Below are positions 32,509 through 41,347 of a DNA stretch of 64,000 nt, in pieces. Source of the stretch: an uncultured Clostridia bacterium (lineage in GTDB: Bacteria; Bacillota; Clostridia; TANB77; CAG-508); NCBI GenBank assembly GCA_934177725.1, contig CAKPPO010000002.1:42981-106980 (forward strand), given 5' to 3'. The position numbers and the translations under genes are program-made. Within the stretch, counting starts at the first letter, position 1, and each line of letters starts with the position of its first letter. The notes beneath the pieces were generated by a model. It saw only the letters and a list, made by a program, of their open reading frames with translations, was not told the DNA's origin and did no database searches.

Positions 32509-33600
32509 TTATATTATTTTTCCTCCGCCAAGTACAACATCATCTATATAAAATACTACAGATTGTCCTGGCGTTATTGCTCTTTGTGGCTCTTCAAATA
32601 TTACTTTTGCTATTCCATTTTCTTGCACTTCTAATGTAGCTTTTGCTTCTTTTGCTCTATACCTTACTTTTGCCATAACCTCTATTTTTTTAGTTAAATC
32701 TATATCTAATAAAAAGTTTAATTCATTTGCATATAGTTCATTTGTATACAAGTCCTTTTCTGTTCCTACTATTACTTCATTTTTATTTTTATCTAATTTT
32801 ACTACGTATAAAGGTTCTTTATATGAAACCCCTAATCCTTTTCTTTGACCTACTGTGTAATAAATAAGTCCTTTGTGTTTTCCAAGTATTGTACCATCTT
32901 TTAAAACTATATTTCCTTTTGAAGGTAATCTATCCAAATTTTTTTCTAAGAAATTTCCATAGTCATTATCTGGTATAAAACATACTTCTTGACTATCTTT
33001 TTTATGTGCTACATTTAGCTCATATTCTTCCGCAATTTTTCTTACATCTGCTTTATCTGTAAAATTTTCTAATGGAAATATCATTTTAGGCAATACTTCC
33101 TTTGGAATACTATATAAGAAATATGTTTGATCTTTTTTAGTAGATTCAGATTTTTTCATAACATATTGATTATATTTCTCTGAATATTCTATTTTGGCAT
33201 AATGTCCTGTTGATACATAGTCACATCCAAGTTCTAATGCTTTTTTATAAAATGTTCCAAATTTCAAATATTTGTTACATTCTATACATGGATTTGGCGT
33301 TTTACAATTTTTATAGCAATTTACGAAATCATCTATTACATATTTTTGAAAATCTGCTTCGCAATTTAATGTATAATGTGGTACTTCTATTTTGTCACAT
33401 ACTCTTTTTGCATCATTCGTAGCACTAAATGAGCAACATCCTCCTTCTATTTCCGGATTTTCTTTATCTTCCCAAAGTTTCATTGTTGCTCCTATTACTT
33501 CATATCCCGCTTCTTTAAGTAAAACTGCTGATACACTGCTATCAACCCCTCCACTCATTCCTAGTAGTACTTTTCCTTTTTTTCTTTCTCTTACTGCCAT
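32509..33600 (-). CDS. mnmA: tRNA 2-thiouridylase MnmA
   Basis: A 363-residue enzyme with the PP-loop GMSGGVDSSVSAVLLK, the cysteine motif NPCIECNKYLKF and the second catalytic Cys in DSQEVCFIPD. It adds sulfur to U34 of Lys, Glu and Gln tRNAs, receiving it from a cysteine desulfurase such as the one at 26757. AGGAGG precedes the start. C-terminal barrel domain intact (PQRAITPGQSVVFY). Confidence 0.95.
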   Translation of the reverse strand: MAVRERKKGKVLLGMSGGVDSSVSAVLLKEAGYEVIGATMKLWEDKENPEIEGGCCSFSATNDAKRVCDKIEVPHYTLNCEADFQKYVIDDFVNCYKNCKTPNPCIECNKYLKFGTFYKKALELGCDYVSTGHYAKIEYSEKYNQYVMKKSESTKKDQTYFLYSIPKEVLPKMIFPLENFTDKADVRKIAEEYELNVAHKKDSQEVCFIPDNDYGNFLEKNLDRLPSKGNIVLKDGTILGKHKGLIYYTVGQRKGLGVSYKEPLYVVKLDKNKNEVIVGTEKDLYTNELYANELNFLLDIDLTKKIEVMAKVRYRAKEAKATLEVQENGIAKVIFEEPQRAITPGQSVVFYIDDVVLGGGKII

Positions 33601-33647
33601 AACTGTTCCTCCTTATGATACAAATTATTTTCCAAACACTTCAAATA

Positions 33648-33687
33648 AACACAGAGATTTTCTAAGTTGCCTCAAAAATCTCTGTTT
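33648..33687 (-). terminator. terminator after aspS
   Basis: Arms AAACAGAGATTTTT and AAAATCTCTGTGTTT on the minus strand, loop of about 11 bases. It lies in the 90-base gap between aspS and mnmA. Confidence 0.65.
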
Positions 33688-33692
33688 AAATT

Positions 33693-35456
33693 TTATTCTT
33701 CTATCAATTTTATATGAACATCTCTTAATTGTTCTTCTGTAACATTGCTTGGCGCTCCCATTAATACGTCTCTTGCCTTTTTGTTTTTAGGGAATGCTAT
33801 AATTTCTCTTAAATTATCTTCGTTTGCTATAAGCATTATCATTCTATCTACACCAGGTGCAGCTCCTGCATGTGGAGGTGTACCATATTTAAATGCATTA
33901 TATAACGCACCAAATCTTGTTTCAACTTCTTGTTCACTATATCCTGCTATTTCAAATGCTTTTACCATAAGTTCTGGATCATGGTTTCTAACAGCTCCTG
34001 ATGCCATTTCGTAGCCATTACATACAACATCATATTGGTATGCTACAACGTCTAATGGATCCATAGTATTTAATGCTTCCATTCCACCTTGTGGCATAGA
34101 AAATGGATTATGGTTAAAGTCAATTTTTCCTTCTTCTTCGTTGTATTCGTACATTGGGAAGTCTACTATAAAGCAGAATCTATATGTATCTTTTTCTAAT
34201 AAGTCTAAACGTTTTCCAAGTTCTATACGAACAAGTCCTGCTATTTTTTGTACAGTTTCTAGTTTTTCATCTGCTACAAAGAATAAACTATCACCTGTTT
34301 TTGCTCCTAATTTTTCTTCTAAGCCTTTTTTAACTTCATCTGTAACAAATTTAGCAATTCCACCTTGTGGTCCTTCTTCAGTTAATTTTACCCAAGCTAG
34401 CCCTTTTGCTCCTGCTTCTTCTATAGCATATTCTGTCATATTATCAAAGAATTTTCTTCCTTGCTCTGCTCCATTTGGTACTACTACTGCTTTTATTGTT
34501 TTATCTTTAAATGCATTAAATTCTGTATCTTTAAAAATTTCAGTTGCATCTTGTATAATAAGTGGATTTCTTAAATCAGGTTTATCTATTCCGTATTTTT
34601 CCATAGCTTCTTTATATGGAATCTTTATAAATGGTCCTTCATCTACTTTCCATGTTGTGAACTTTTTAAAAGTAGATGTAAATATTTCTTCTAGTACTTC
34701 AAAAACTTCCTCTTGAGTTCCAAAGCTCATTTCGAAGTCTAATTGATAGAATTCACCTGGTGCTCTATCTGCACGTGGGTCTTCATCTCTAAAACATGGA
34801 GCTAGTTGGAAATATTTATTAAATCCAGATACCATTAAAAGTTGTTTAAATTGTTGTGGTGCTTGTGGAAGTGCATAAAATTCACCTGGATGTAATCTAC
34901 TTGGTACTAAAAAGTCTCTTGCTCCTTCTGGTGATGAGTTTGCAAGTATTGGAGTTTGAATTTCTGCAAATCCCATTTCGTCCATTTTATCTCTTAAGAA
35001 TTTTAAGATTTTAGAACGAAGTAAAATATTTTTATGAAGTTTATCATCTCTTAAATCTAAAAATCTATATTGTAATCTTAAGTCTTCTTTAACTTGGTTT
35101 CTGTCTGCTTTTTCTGAATTTACTTCAAATGGTAATACATTTTTACATTTACCAAGCATTGTAATATTTTTAGCTTCTACTTCTATTTCTCCTGTAGGTA
35201 TTTTTAAGTTCTTATTTGAACGTTCTAGAACTGTTCCATCCACAGATATAACACATTCTGTGACTAAATCTATTCCTTCTAATAATTTTTCATCATTTAT
35301 TACTATTTGTGTAATTCCTGTTTCATCTCTTAAATCTACGAACTTCATAGCACCTAGGTTACGTATTCTTTGTACCCAACCTGCTAGCTTAACTTCTTCT
35401 GAAACATTTTTTATATTCAATTCTCCACACATATGATTTCTGTATTTATTGTTCAT
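33693..35456 (-). CDS. aspS: aspartyl-tRNA synthetase
   Basis: The ATG at 35456 (MNNKYRNHMCGELN) follows GAGGG; longer starts enter the upstream region. A 587-residue class II synthetase of bacterial type with the GAD insertion (EGPQGGIAKFVTDEVKKGLE). Motif 2 is in FQLAPCFRDEDPRADR and motif 3 in APGVDRMIMLI. Whether it is discriminating for tRNA-Asp is not clear from sequence. No T-box leader seen. Confidence 0.95.
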   Translation of the reverse strand: MNNKYRNHMCGELNIKNVSEEVKLAGWVQRIRNLGAMKFVDLRDETGITQIVINDEKLLEGIDLVTECVISVDGTVLERSNKNLKIPTGEIEVEAKNITMLGKCKNVLPFEVNSEKADRNQVKEDLRLQYRFLDLRDDKLHKNILLRSKILKFLRDKMDEMGFAEIQTPILANSSPEGARDFLVPSRLHPGEFYALPQAPQQFKQLLMVSGFNKYFQLAPCFRDEDPRADRAPGEFYQLDFEMSFGTQEEVFEVLEEIFTSTFKKFTTWKVDEGPFIKIPYKEAMEKYGIDKPDLRNPLIIQDATEIFKDTEFNAFKDKTIKAVVVPNGAEQGRKFFDNMTEYAIEEAGAKGLAWVKLTEEGPQGGIAKFVTDEVKKGLEEKLGAKTGDSLFFVADEKLETVQKIAGLVRIELGKRLDLLEKDTYRFCFIVDFPMYEYNEEEGKIDFNHNPFSMPQGGMEALNTMDPLDVVAYQYDVVCNGYEMASGAVRNHDPELMVKAFEIAGYSEQEVETRFGALYNAFKYGTPPHAGAAPGVDRMIMLIANEDNLREIIAFPKNKKARDVLMGAPSNVTEEQLRDVHIKLIEE

Positions 35457-35518
35457 ATAGTTTCCCTCTTTCTTTTTTTCTTTAACTATTATACTCCGCA
35501 TTTGCTTATATGTCTAGT

Positions 35519-35561
35519 ACCATTAGGGACGTTTTTAAAAGGTAGGTCTATCCCTATTGGT
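35519..35561. repeat. imperfect GGGAC-type inverted repeat
   Basis: ACCATTAGGGA (35519-35529) and TCCCTATTGGT (35551-35561) are inverted with one mismatch. It lies between aspS and the flippase-like gene and may terminate the latter. Confidence 0.6.
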
Positions 35562-35563
35562 AA

Positions 35564-36601
35564 TTATTTTTCTTCTTTTTCTTCTTGATTCATTTCTATA
35601 TATCCGCTTCTTATATGATTTACTATTGTTACAATCCCACTAAATATTACAAAGAAATAGAAGTTTATTCCTCTATTTAATAGTATTGCACTACTCATCA
35701 TTGCACCTGGATATATGTTTCTAAATATTTCTGTAAATGCTCCTTCTGTTACTCCTACTGCCCCAGGAGATGGTATTCCTGAAACTGTTGCAAATAGTAC
35801 AGATTGCATTGATGTAATTTCTAATATGTTTGCTTCATTCATTCCTAATGCTTTATATGTCCAAAAAGTAACACTATAATAAGCAAAAAATTGTACAAGT
35901 GTTGTTAATAAAATTTCTACCATTATTTTCTTATTTTGTTTTATATATACTGCACTTTCGTGATATTGTTCTAATTCATTTTCCAATTTTTCTTTTTTAG
36001 CATCTATATTTTTTACCCTAAAGAATTTTAATACTTTCTCTGCAAAGTGTACCATTCCCCTTGATAACCTTTTTGAAATAATTGCGATTAATAGTAAAAC
36101 TAATGCAGATAAATTTAGTAAAATTCCCACTATAAAAAATACTATTAAAAATCCGTTTAAATATTGATAATTAAAACATAAACTTACTAATGCAAAACCT
36201 ATTGTTATAATTTGCATGCTAGTTAAATTAAGTAATAATGCAAGTGTAGAATTTGAAACTGATATTTTATCTTTATGCATGTAATATATTTGCATTGGTT
36301 GACCACCACTTGCTGCTGGTGTTATTGCACTAAAGAAAAATCCTATTAAAGCATATTTTAAGTTTTGAATAAATGTGGACTTTTCATTTAATGTTTTTAA
36401 GCTTCTTCCAATGTTTATTGCTTCACATGATATATATATAGCCATGCATAATATTCCTATTAATACATATTGTATTTTTACAGAACCTAAAATATTTAAT
36501 ATTTGTGTTATATCTTCACCTTTTAGCAATACTGCAAATGTTATTATTATGAGTAATATAAACAATATAAAATTTCTTATTAATTTTCCATTTTTTTTCA
36601 T
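35564..36601 (-). CDS. LPG synthase TM/flippase-like membrane protein
   Basis: A 345-residue protein with about eight membrane helices, of the lysylphosphatidylglycerol synthase membrane-domain/UPF0104 family. The signature ITPAASGGQPMQIYYM is near residue 95, and SGIPSPGAVGVTEGAF near 275. Family members flip or help transfer polar lipids. It has no soluble MprF catalytic domain. Substrate unknown. Confidence 0.85.
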   Translation of the reverse strand: MKKNGKLIRNFILFILLIIITFAVLLKGEDITQILNILGSVKIQYVLIGILCMAIYISCEAINIGRSLKTLNEKSTFIQNLKYALIGFFFSAITPAASGGQPMQIYYMHKDKISVSNSTLALLLNLTSMQIITIGFALVSLCFNYQYLNGFLIVFFIVGILLNLSALVLLLIAIISKRLSRGMVHFAEKVLKFFRVKNIDAKKEKLENELEQYHESAVYIKQNKKIMVEILLTTLVQFFAYYSVTFWTYKALGMNEANILEITSMQSVLFATVSGIPSPGAVGVTEGAFTEIFRNIYPGAMMSSAILLNRGINFYFFVIFSGIVTIVNHIRSGYIEMNQEEKEEK

Positions 36602-36823
36602 AAAAATTCCCCTATATTTTTTTTGCTGTTTTATAGTGTATCACAAAAGTTAGAAAAAATATAGCTTTTTTTATTTTTTTAAAAGACATTTTTTAATGTA
36701 CTAGTTTTGTTTTTATATAATCCTTGTCAAAATGTTTTTAATCATCTTTTTGATTTCTTGTATTACACTTGTTTTATTACAAATTATATTATATAATGTC
36801 TACATATTTAAGGAGGTTATTTT

Positions 36824-38215
36824 ATGGAAAATACTTTAGTAAAGGACTTATATAGAAATACAAAAAATTATATAGATAAAGAGGTTCAAGTGTCTGGTTG
36901 GGTAAGAACTGTTAGAGATTCAAAAACTTTTGGTTTTATTGAATTAAATGATGGATCTTTTTATACAAATATTCAAATAGTTTTTGATGATACTTTAAAT
37001 AATTTCGCAGAAATTTGCAAGTTAACAATCAGTTCATCAATAATTGTTACTGGTAAAGTTGTTGAAACTCAAAATGCTAAACAACCATTTGAAATAAAAG
37101 CTTCAAATGTTGAAATTTATAATTTATCTGATAGTGATTACCCACTTCAAAAGAAAAGACATTCATTTGAATATTTAAGAACTATTGCACATTTACGTCC
37201 AAGAACCAATACATTTAATGCTGTATTTAGAGTACGTAGTGTTCTTTCTTATGCTATTCATAAATTTTTCCAAGAAAGAGGATTTGTTTACGTTCATACT
37301 CCTCTTATTACTTCAAGTGACTGTGAAGGTGCAGGAGAAATGTTTACTGTCTCTACTTTAGATTTTAATAACATTCCTAAAACAGAAGATGGAAATGTTG
37401 ATTATTCTAAAGACTTTTTTGGTAAAAACTCTCATTTAACAGTTAGCGGACAATTAGATGTTGAAAATTATGCTTTTTCATTTAGAAATGTTTATACTTT
37501 TGGTCCAACATTTAGAGCAGAAAATTCTAATACAGTAAAACATGCTGCAGAATTTTGGATGATAGAACCTGAAATGTGTTTTGCTGATTTAAATGATGAT
37601 ATGAATTTAGCTGAAGACATGATAAAATATATTATATCTTATGTATTAGAAAACGCTCCAGAGGAAATGCAATTTTTCGACAAGCTAATCGCTCCTGGAT
37701 TATTAGAAAGATTAAATCTTGTAATTAATTCAGATTTTGGAAGAATCACTTACACAGATGCAATTAAAGAACTAGAAAAAGTTAATGATAAGTTCGAATA
37801 TAAAGTACATTGGGGCTCTGACATTCAAACAGAACATGAAAGATATTTAAGTGAAGTGATATTTGGAAAACCAGTATTTGTTACAGATTATCCAAAAGAA
37901 ATTAAAGCCTTTTATATGAAACAAAATCCTGATGGAAAAACTGTTGCAGCCGCTGACCTTTTAGTTCCTGGTATTGGAGAATTAATCGGTGGAAGTCAAA
38001 GAGAAGAAGATATTGAAAAATTAAGAGCAAGAATGAAAGAATTAAACTTAAATGAAGAAGACTACTGGTGGTATTTAGACTTACGTAGATTTGGTAGTAG
38101 CAAACATGCTGGTTTTGGATTAGGATTTGAGAGAATGATGATGTATTTAACAGGAATGCAAAATATTCGTGACGTTATTCCTTTCCCAAGAACACCAAAA
38201 AATTGTGAATTTTAG
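36824..38215 (+). CDS. asnS: asparaginyl-tRNA synthetase
   Basis: A 463-residue class II enzyme: N-terminal OB-fold ([20 protein letters not shown]), motif 2 [11 protein letters not shown], motif 3 [15 protein letters not shown]. The large central domain carries [17 protein letters not shown] precedes the ATG. A TATAAT is at 36792-36797, 26 bases before it, with a weak -35. Divergent from the flippase-like gene. Confidence 0.95.
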   Translation: MENTLVKDLYRNTKNYIDKEVQVSGWVRTVRDSKTFGFIELNDGSFYTNIQIVFDDTLNNFAEICKLTISSSIIVTGKVVETQNAKQPFEIKASNVEIYNLSDSDYPLQKKRHSFEYLRTIAHLRPRTNTFNAVFRVRSVLSYAIHKFFQERGFVYVHTPLITSSDCEGAGEMFTVSTLDFNNIPKTEDGNVDYSKDFFGKNSHLTVSGQLDVENYAFSFRNVYTFGPTFRAENSNTVKHAAEFWMIEPEMCFADLNDDMNLAEDMIKYIISYVLENAPEEMQFFDKLIAPGLLERLNLVINSDFGRITYTDAIKELEKVNDKFEYKVHWGSDIQTEHERYLSEVIFGKPVFVTDYPKEIKAFYMKQNPDGKTVAAADLLVPGIGELIGGSQREEDIEKLRARMKELNLNEEDYWWYLDLRRFGSSKHAGFGLGFERMMMYLTGMQNIRDVIPFPRTPKNCEF

Positions 38216-38220
38216 ACGTA

Positions 38221-38249
38221 AAAGACAATCTTTTATATGGATTGTCTTT
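38221..38249 (+). terminator. terminator after asnS
   Basis: AAAGACAATC and GATTGTCTTT form a perfect 10-pair stem, followed by TATTG. yvcK starts 54 bases later, probably from read-through. Confidence 0.65.
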
Positions 38250-38302
38250 TATTGTAATATAATTAGAAAAATTTAATATTTTATTTTAAGGGGGCTTACT
38301 TT

Positions 38303-39254
38303 ATGCAAAGAAAAAAAGTAGTTATTTTAGGTGGAGGTACACGGAACTTCTAGTGTTTTAAGAGGTTTAAAGTACTTTCCTATAGATATTACAGCAGTTA
38401 TTACCGTTTCAGACAATGGTAATAGTACAGGCAGACTTAGAAAAGAATTCTCAACTCCTGCAGTTGGAGATATAAGACACGTTTTAAGCAGTCTTTCTAC
38501 CTTGCCAGATGAAATAAAAGATATAATGGAGTATAGGCTTTCTACATATAGTGATTTAAATGGTCATGCACTTGGAAACTTAATTTTAACTTCACTTTTA
38601 AAAGAGACAAATAGTTTTAAAACTAGTATAGAATATTTAAGTAAATTACTACATGTTGAGCACACTATTCTTCCTCTTTCTGAAGACTGTTTAACTTTAA
38701 TGGGTGAAACTGTTGACGGAGAAATTGTTGAAGGAGAAGATAATATTCCAAAATCAAACAAAGAATATAAAAGAATTTTTTATAAAGAAAATCCTCATGT
38801 TTTTCCGGAAGTTTTTGATAAAATTAAAGAAGCAGATTTAATTATTCTTAGTATGGGTAGTCTTTATACTTCTGTTATGCCTCACCTTATTTGTCCAGAT
38901 GTAGTAGAAGCTATAAACGATTCAAAAGCTAAAGTAATGTATATCTGCAATGCTATGACACAACCAGGTGAAACAGATAATTTTACTGTAAATGACCATG
39001 TAAAAATACTTGAAAACTATTTAGGTAAAAATACAATTGACGTTGTTGTTGCCACAAATACTCAAATAAGTGATGAAGTTTTGGATAAATATGCTTCTGA
39101 AGAACAAAAAGATCCAGTTAGAATAGATTATGAAAATATAATAAAACAAAATTACGAGTTATTAGAAGATGATTTGTTAACAACTGCCGATGGAACAATA
39201 AGACATGATAGTTTAAAATTAAGTTCAATCATTTTTTCTTATTTGATGAGATAA
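38303..39254 (+). CDS. yvcK: YvcK/CofD-like protein, +1 frameshift at CGG
   Basis: The ATG at 38303, after GGGGG, reads MQRKKVVILGGGT and then CGG at 38342-38344 (codon 14), followed in that frame by AAC TTC TAG. Dropping the C gives GTSSVLRGLKYFPID, the universally conserved nucleotide-binding loop GGGTGTS, and an open frame to 39254. The resulting 316 residues match the usual length. YvcK/GlmR binds UDP-GlcNAc and is needed for cell shape on non-sugar carbon sources in B. subtilis. The interruption sits in the most conserved part of the protein. Confidence 0.9.
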
Positions 39255-39265
39255 AATCAAAAAAA

Positions 39266-39318
39266 GAAGAAAAGAATTTAGTAAAATACTTGCATTTTCA
39301 CTAAATTCTTTTCTTTTT
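39266..39318. terminator. bidirectional terminator after yvcK
   Basis: A stem of about 20 pairs, AAAGAATTTAGT and ACTAAATTCTTT in its core, with A- and T-runs outside. It is shared with the convergent small gene at 39319. Confidence 0.75.
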
Positions 39319-39471
39319 TTAATTTTTTTCTTTTTTTACAATTAGAGCTGGGCATTCTCGATAAGTGGTTGCCAAAGAAACTTTAAAACTATTTTTTATA
39401 CTATATATTTCACTTTGGTTTTCTGAATACATGTATACATAGTCATCATCTTTGTTCACTATTTTTATCAT
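39319..39471 (-). CDS. small host protein, 50 aa, unknown
   Basis: The ATG at 39471 follows GGAGG by seven bases. MIKIVNKDDDYVYMYSENQS is acidic, then FKVSLATTYRECPALIVKK. One cysteine. It lies between yvcK and the RNA methyltransferase gene. Not recognised; the 170 bases upstream of it hold nothing else I can identify. Confidence 0.55.
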   Translation of the reverse strand: MIKIVNKDDDYVYMYSENQSEIYSIKNSFKVSLATTYRECPALIVKKEKN

Positions 39472-39642
39472 TGCTCTTCCTCCTGTTTTTTAACATAATC
39501 TAATTAAACATATGTTATTTTCTACTAACGCCAACTTTTACTAGTATACTCTCTTTTTGGTAAAATTTCAAGTTTTAGGTATTTAAATTTTTAAGCTCCC
39601 ACTAAAATTCAATTTTTTCGATTTTTAGACTCTCTCTAAAAT

Positions 39643-40443
39643 TTAAATTTTCCTTCTTAAATATTCATATAAAATTACACCTGTTGCTACTGCTGCATTT
39701 AAACTTTCCGTTTTTCCAAGCATTGGTATTTTAACTTTTATATCTGCTAAATTCATTACTTCATTTGAAACTCCATTTGCTTCATTTCCAATTACTATTA
39801 CTTTCTTGCTATAATCTATATCATAAATACTTTTGTTTGTATTTAAAGATGTTGATGTTATTTCATATTTATGCTTTTTCATATTTTTTAAAGTTTCTAT
39901 AACATTATTACTTCTTACTATATTTACTCTATAAATCGCTCCCATTGTAGAACGAACTACTTTAGGATTGTATGGATCTGCTGTCTTTTCTGAAAGAATA
40001 ATTTGTGAAAGTCCAACACTATCTACAGTTCTTAATATTGTTCCCAAGTTTCCTGGATCCTGAATGCCGTCTAAAACAACTATTACATCCTCATTATATG
40101 ATATATTTTCTTCACTATTTTGCTTGTTTATTGTTGCTAATATCCCTTGTGGATTAGTTACATCTGTTAATGTATTAAATACTTTTTCTGTAACATACAC
40201 ACAATCTTCTTTAGCAATTTCATATAATAATTCCTTATCTATTGTTCCATTGTTTATGCATTCTTCGCAAATTACAATTTTGTCTATATTAGCATTTTCT
40301 AAAATTGCTTCTTTTATCATTTTTATGCCTTCTACAATGAATTTATTTTCTTGGTCTCTATATTTCTTTTCTTTTAGTTTTTTTATGTTTTTAACTATTT
40401 CATTATCTTTACTTGTAATAACTTGCACTTTTCTCTTCTCCAT
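39643..40443 (-). CDS. TrmH/SpoU family RNA methyltransferase
   Basis: A 266-residue protein with an N-terminal RNA-binding domain (SKDNEIVKNIKKLKEKKYRD) and the SpoU knot: LDGIQDPGNLGTILRTVDSV, VIGNEANGVSNEVM and IPMLGKTESLNAAVATGVI. These enzymes use S-adenosylmethionine to methylate ribose in rRNA or tRNA; the target is not evident from sequence. Confidence 0.9.
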   Translation of the reverse strand: MEKRKVQVITSKDNEIVKNIKKLKEKKYRDQENKFIVEGIKMIKEAILENANIDKIVICEECINNGTIDKELLYEIAKEDCVYVTEKVFNTLTDVTNPQGILATINKQNSEENISYNEDVIVVLDGIQDPGNLGTILRTVDSVGLSQIILSEKTADPYNPKVVRSTMGAIYRVNIVRSNNVIETLKNMKKHKYEITSTSLNTNKSIYDIDYSKKVIVIGNEANGVSNEVMNLADIKVKIPMLGKTESLNAAVATGVILYEYLRRKI

Positions 40444-40497
40444 TCTTTTTTATAATATCCAAAAAAGTCAATCATGCCTCTTTTGTTTTAAAAAGTA

Positions 40498-40610
40498 TTT
40501 ACATTTTCTAGTAATGTGTTATAATAAAAATAGAAGTAAGCAAAACCACATTGAAAATGTGGCTTTGTCATCTCATAGTTTGGAAAACCACGCCATGAAA
40601 GTCCGAATCA
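40498..40610 (+). ncRNA. orphan small-RNA candidate with own promoter
   Basis: TTTACA (40498-40503), 16 bases, TATAAT (40520-40525), then a transcript of about 80-90 bases with two helices: CCACATTGAAAATGTGG (about 40546-40562), and AAAACCAC pairing with GTGTAGTTTT (to 40626) ahead of a T-run. No coding frame and no downstream gene on this strand. It could be an sRNA or a remnant end of an IS200/IS605-type element. Confidence 0.35.
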
Positions 40611-40661
40611 GAGGGTGTAGTTTTTTGTTGCTTTTCTTCATTTTCTTTTAACTTTCCTTAT

Positions 40662-40976
40662 TTATATTAATTTATCAAAATTTCTTCTACTACTTAAAAT
40701 TAGCCTAACTTGCATTGTATTATCTTTTATAGTATAGAATATAGTATAGTTTTTTACATAAATTCTATAATATGTATTTTTTCTTTTTCTAATAGAATTA
40801 TATTTTTCAAAACTTTCAGGATATTCACTTCTCTTTTCTATTTCTTTAATTACTTCATTATAAAAATTTTCTGCTGCAATTTTATTTTGAAGCTTATATA
40901 TAAAATATTTTAAAATATTATTAAACTGTTTTATAAATGTATCTGTGTATTTTATCGTATATTTATTATTCACCAT
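40662..40976 (-). CDS. RelE/ParE-type toxin
   Basis: A 104-residue basic protein: YTIKYTDTFIKQFNNILKYF, KKR-type helices, then YRIYVKNYTIFYTIKDNTM and VRLILSSRRNFDKLI, the RelE/ParE fold. It overlaps the antitoxin by 11 bases. RelE proteins cleave mRNA in the ribosome; ParE proteins block gyrase; the class here is undecided. Confidence 0.85.
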   Translation of the reverse strand: MVNNKYTIKYTDTFIKQFNNILKYFIYKLQNKIAAENFYNEVIKEIEKRSEYPESFEKYNSIRKRKNTYYRIYVKNYTIFYTIKDNTMQVRLILSSRRNFDKLI

Positions 40977-41250
40977 CTAGTATCCTCCTAGTGATTTTTT
41001 TAAACTCGTCATGAGAATAATATTTTGTGTTTGGATCTTCTGCTTCTCTATCTGCTTCATCTAATGCATTTTCAATATATTCTTCATACTCTTTGTCACT
41101 TATTAATTTGGCATATTTTTCTAAACTCATAACAACCATTGAACCATAACCATTCTTTGTTAAGTAAACAGCTTCATCTTCCTTTAAAACTAATTCCTCT
41201 ATCTCTGGATATTTGTTTCTTAAGTCTGATACTGGTCTTATATTAATCAT
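40966..41250 (-). CDS. Phd/YefM-type antitoxin
   Basis: A 94-residue protein beginning MINIRPVSDLRNKYPEIEEL with the Phd/YefM DNA-binding domain (DEAVYLTKNGYGSMVVMSLE) and an acidic C-terminal helix that would bind the toxin. It is the first gene of the pair and probably represses it. Confidence 0.88.
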   Translation of the reverse strand: MINIRPVSDLRNKYPEIEELVLKEDEAVYLTKNGYGSMVVMSLEKYAKLISDKEYEEYIENALDEADREAEDPNTKYYSHDEFKKITRRILDGE

Positions 41251-41347
41251 ATCTAATTACCACCTCACTTTTATTATCATAATTTTATCATTATTTTGTA
41301 TTTTTTTCAATAATTTATCTTTAATTGATTTTTACATTTTCAATTTA

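Noticed and set aside
36602..36823. T-box riboswitch before asnS (and before aspS, alaS)
   Set aside because: No T-box consensus or specifier stem was seen; the upstream regions are short or featureless.
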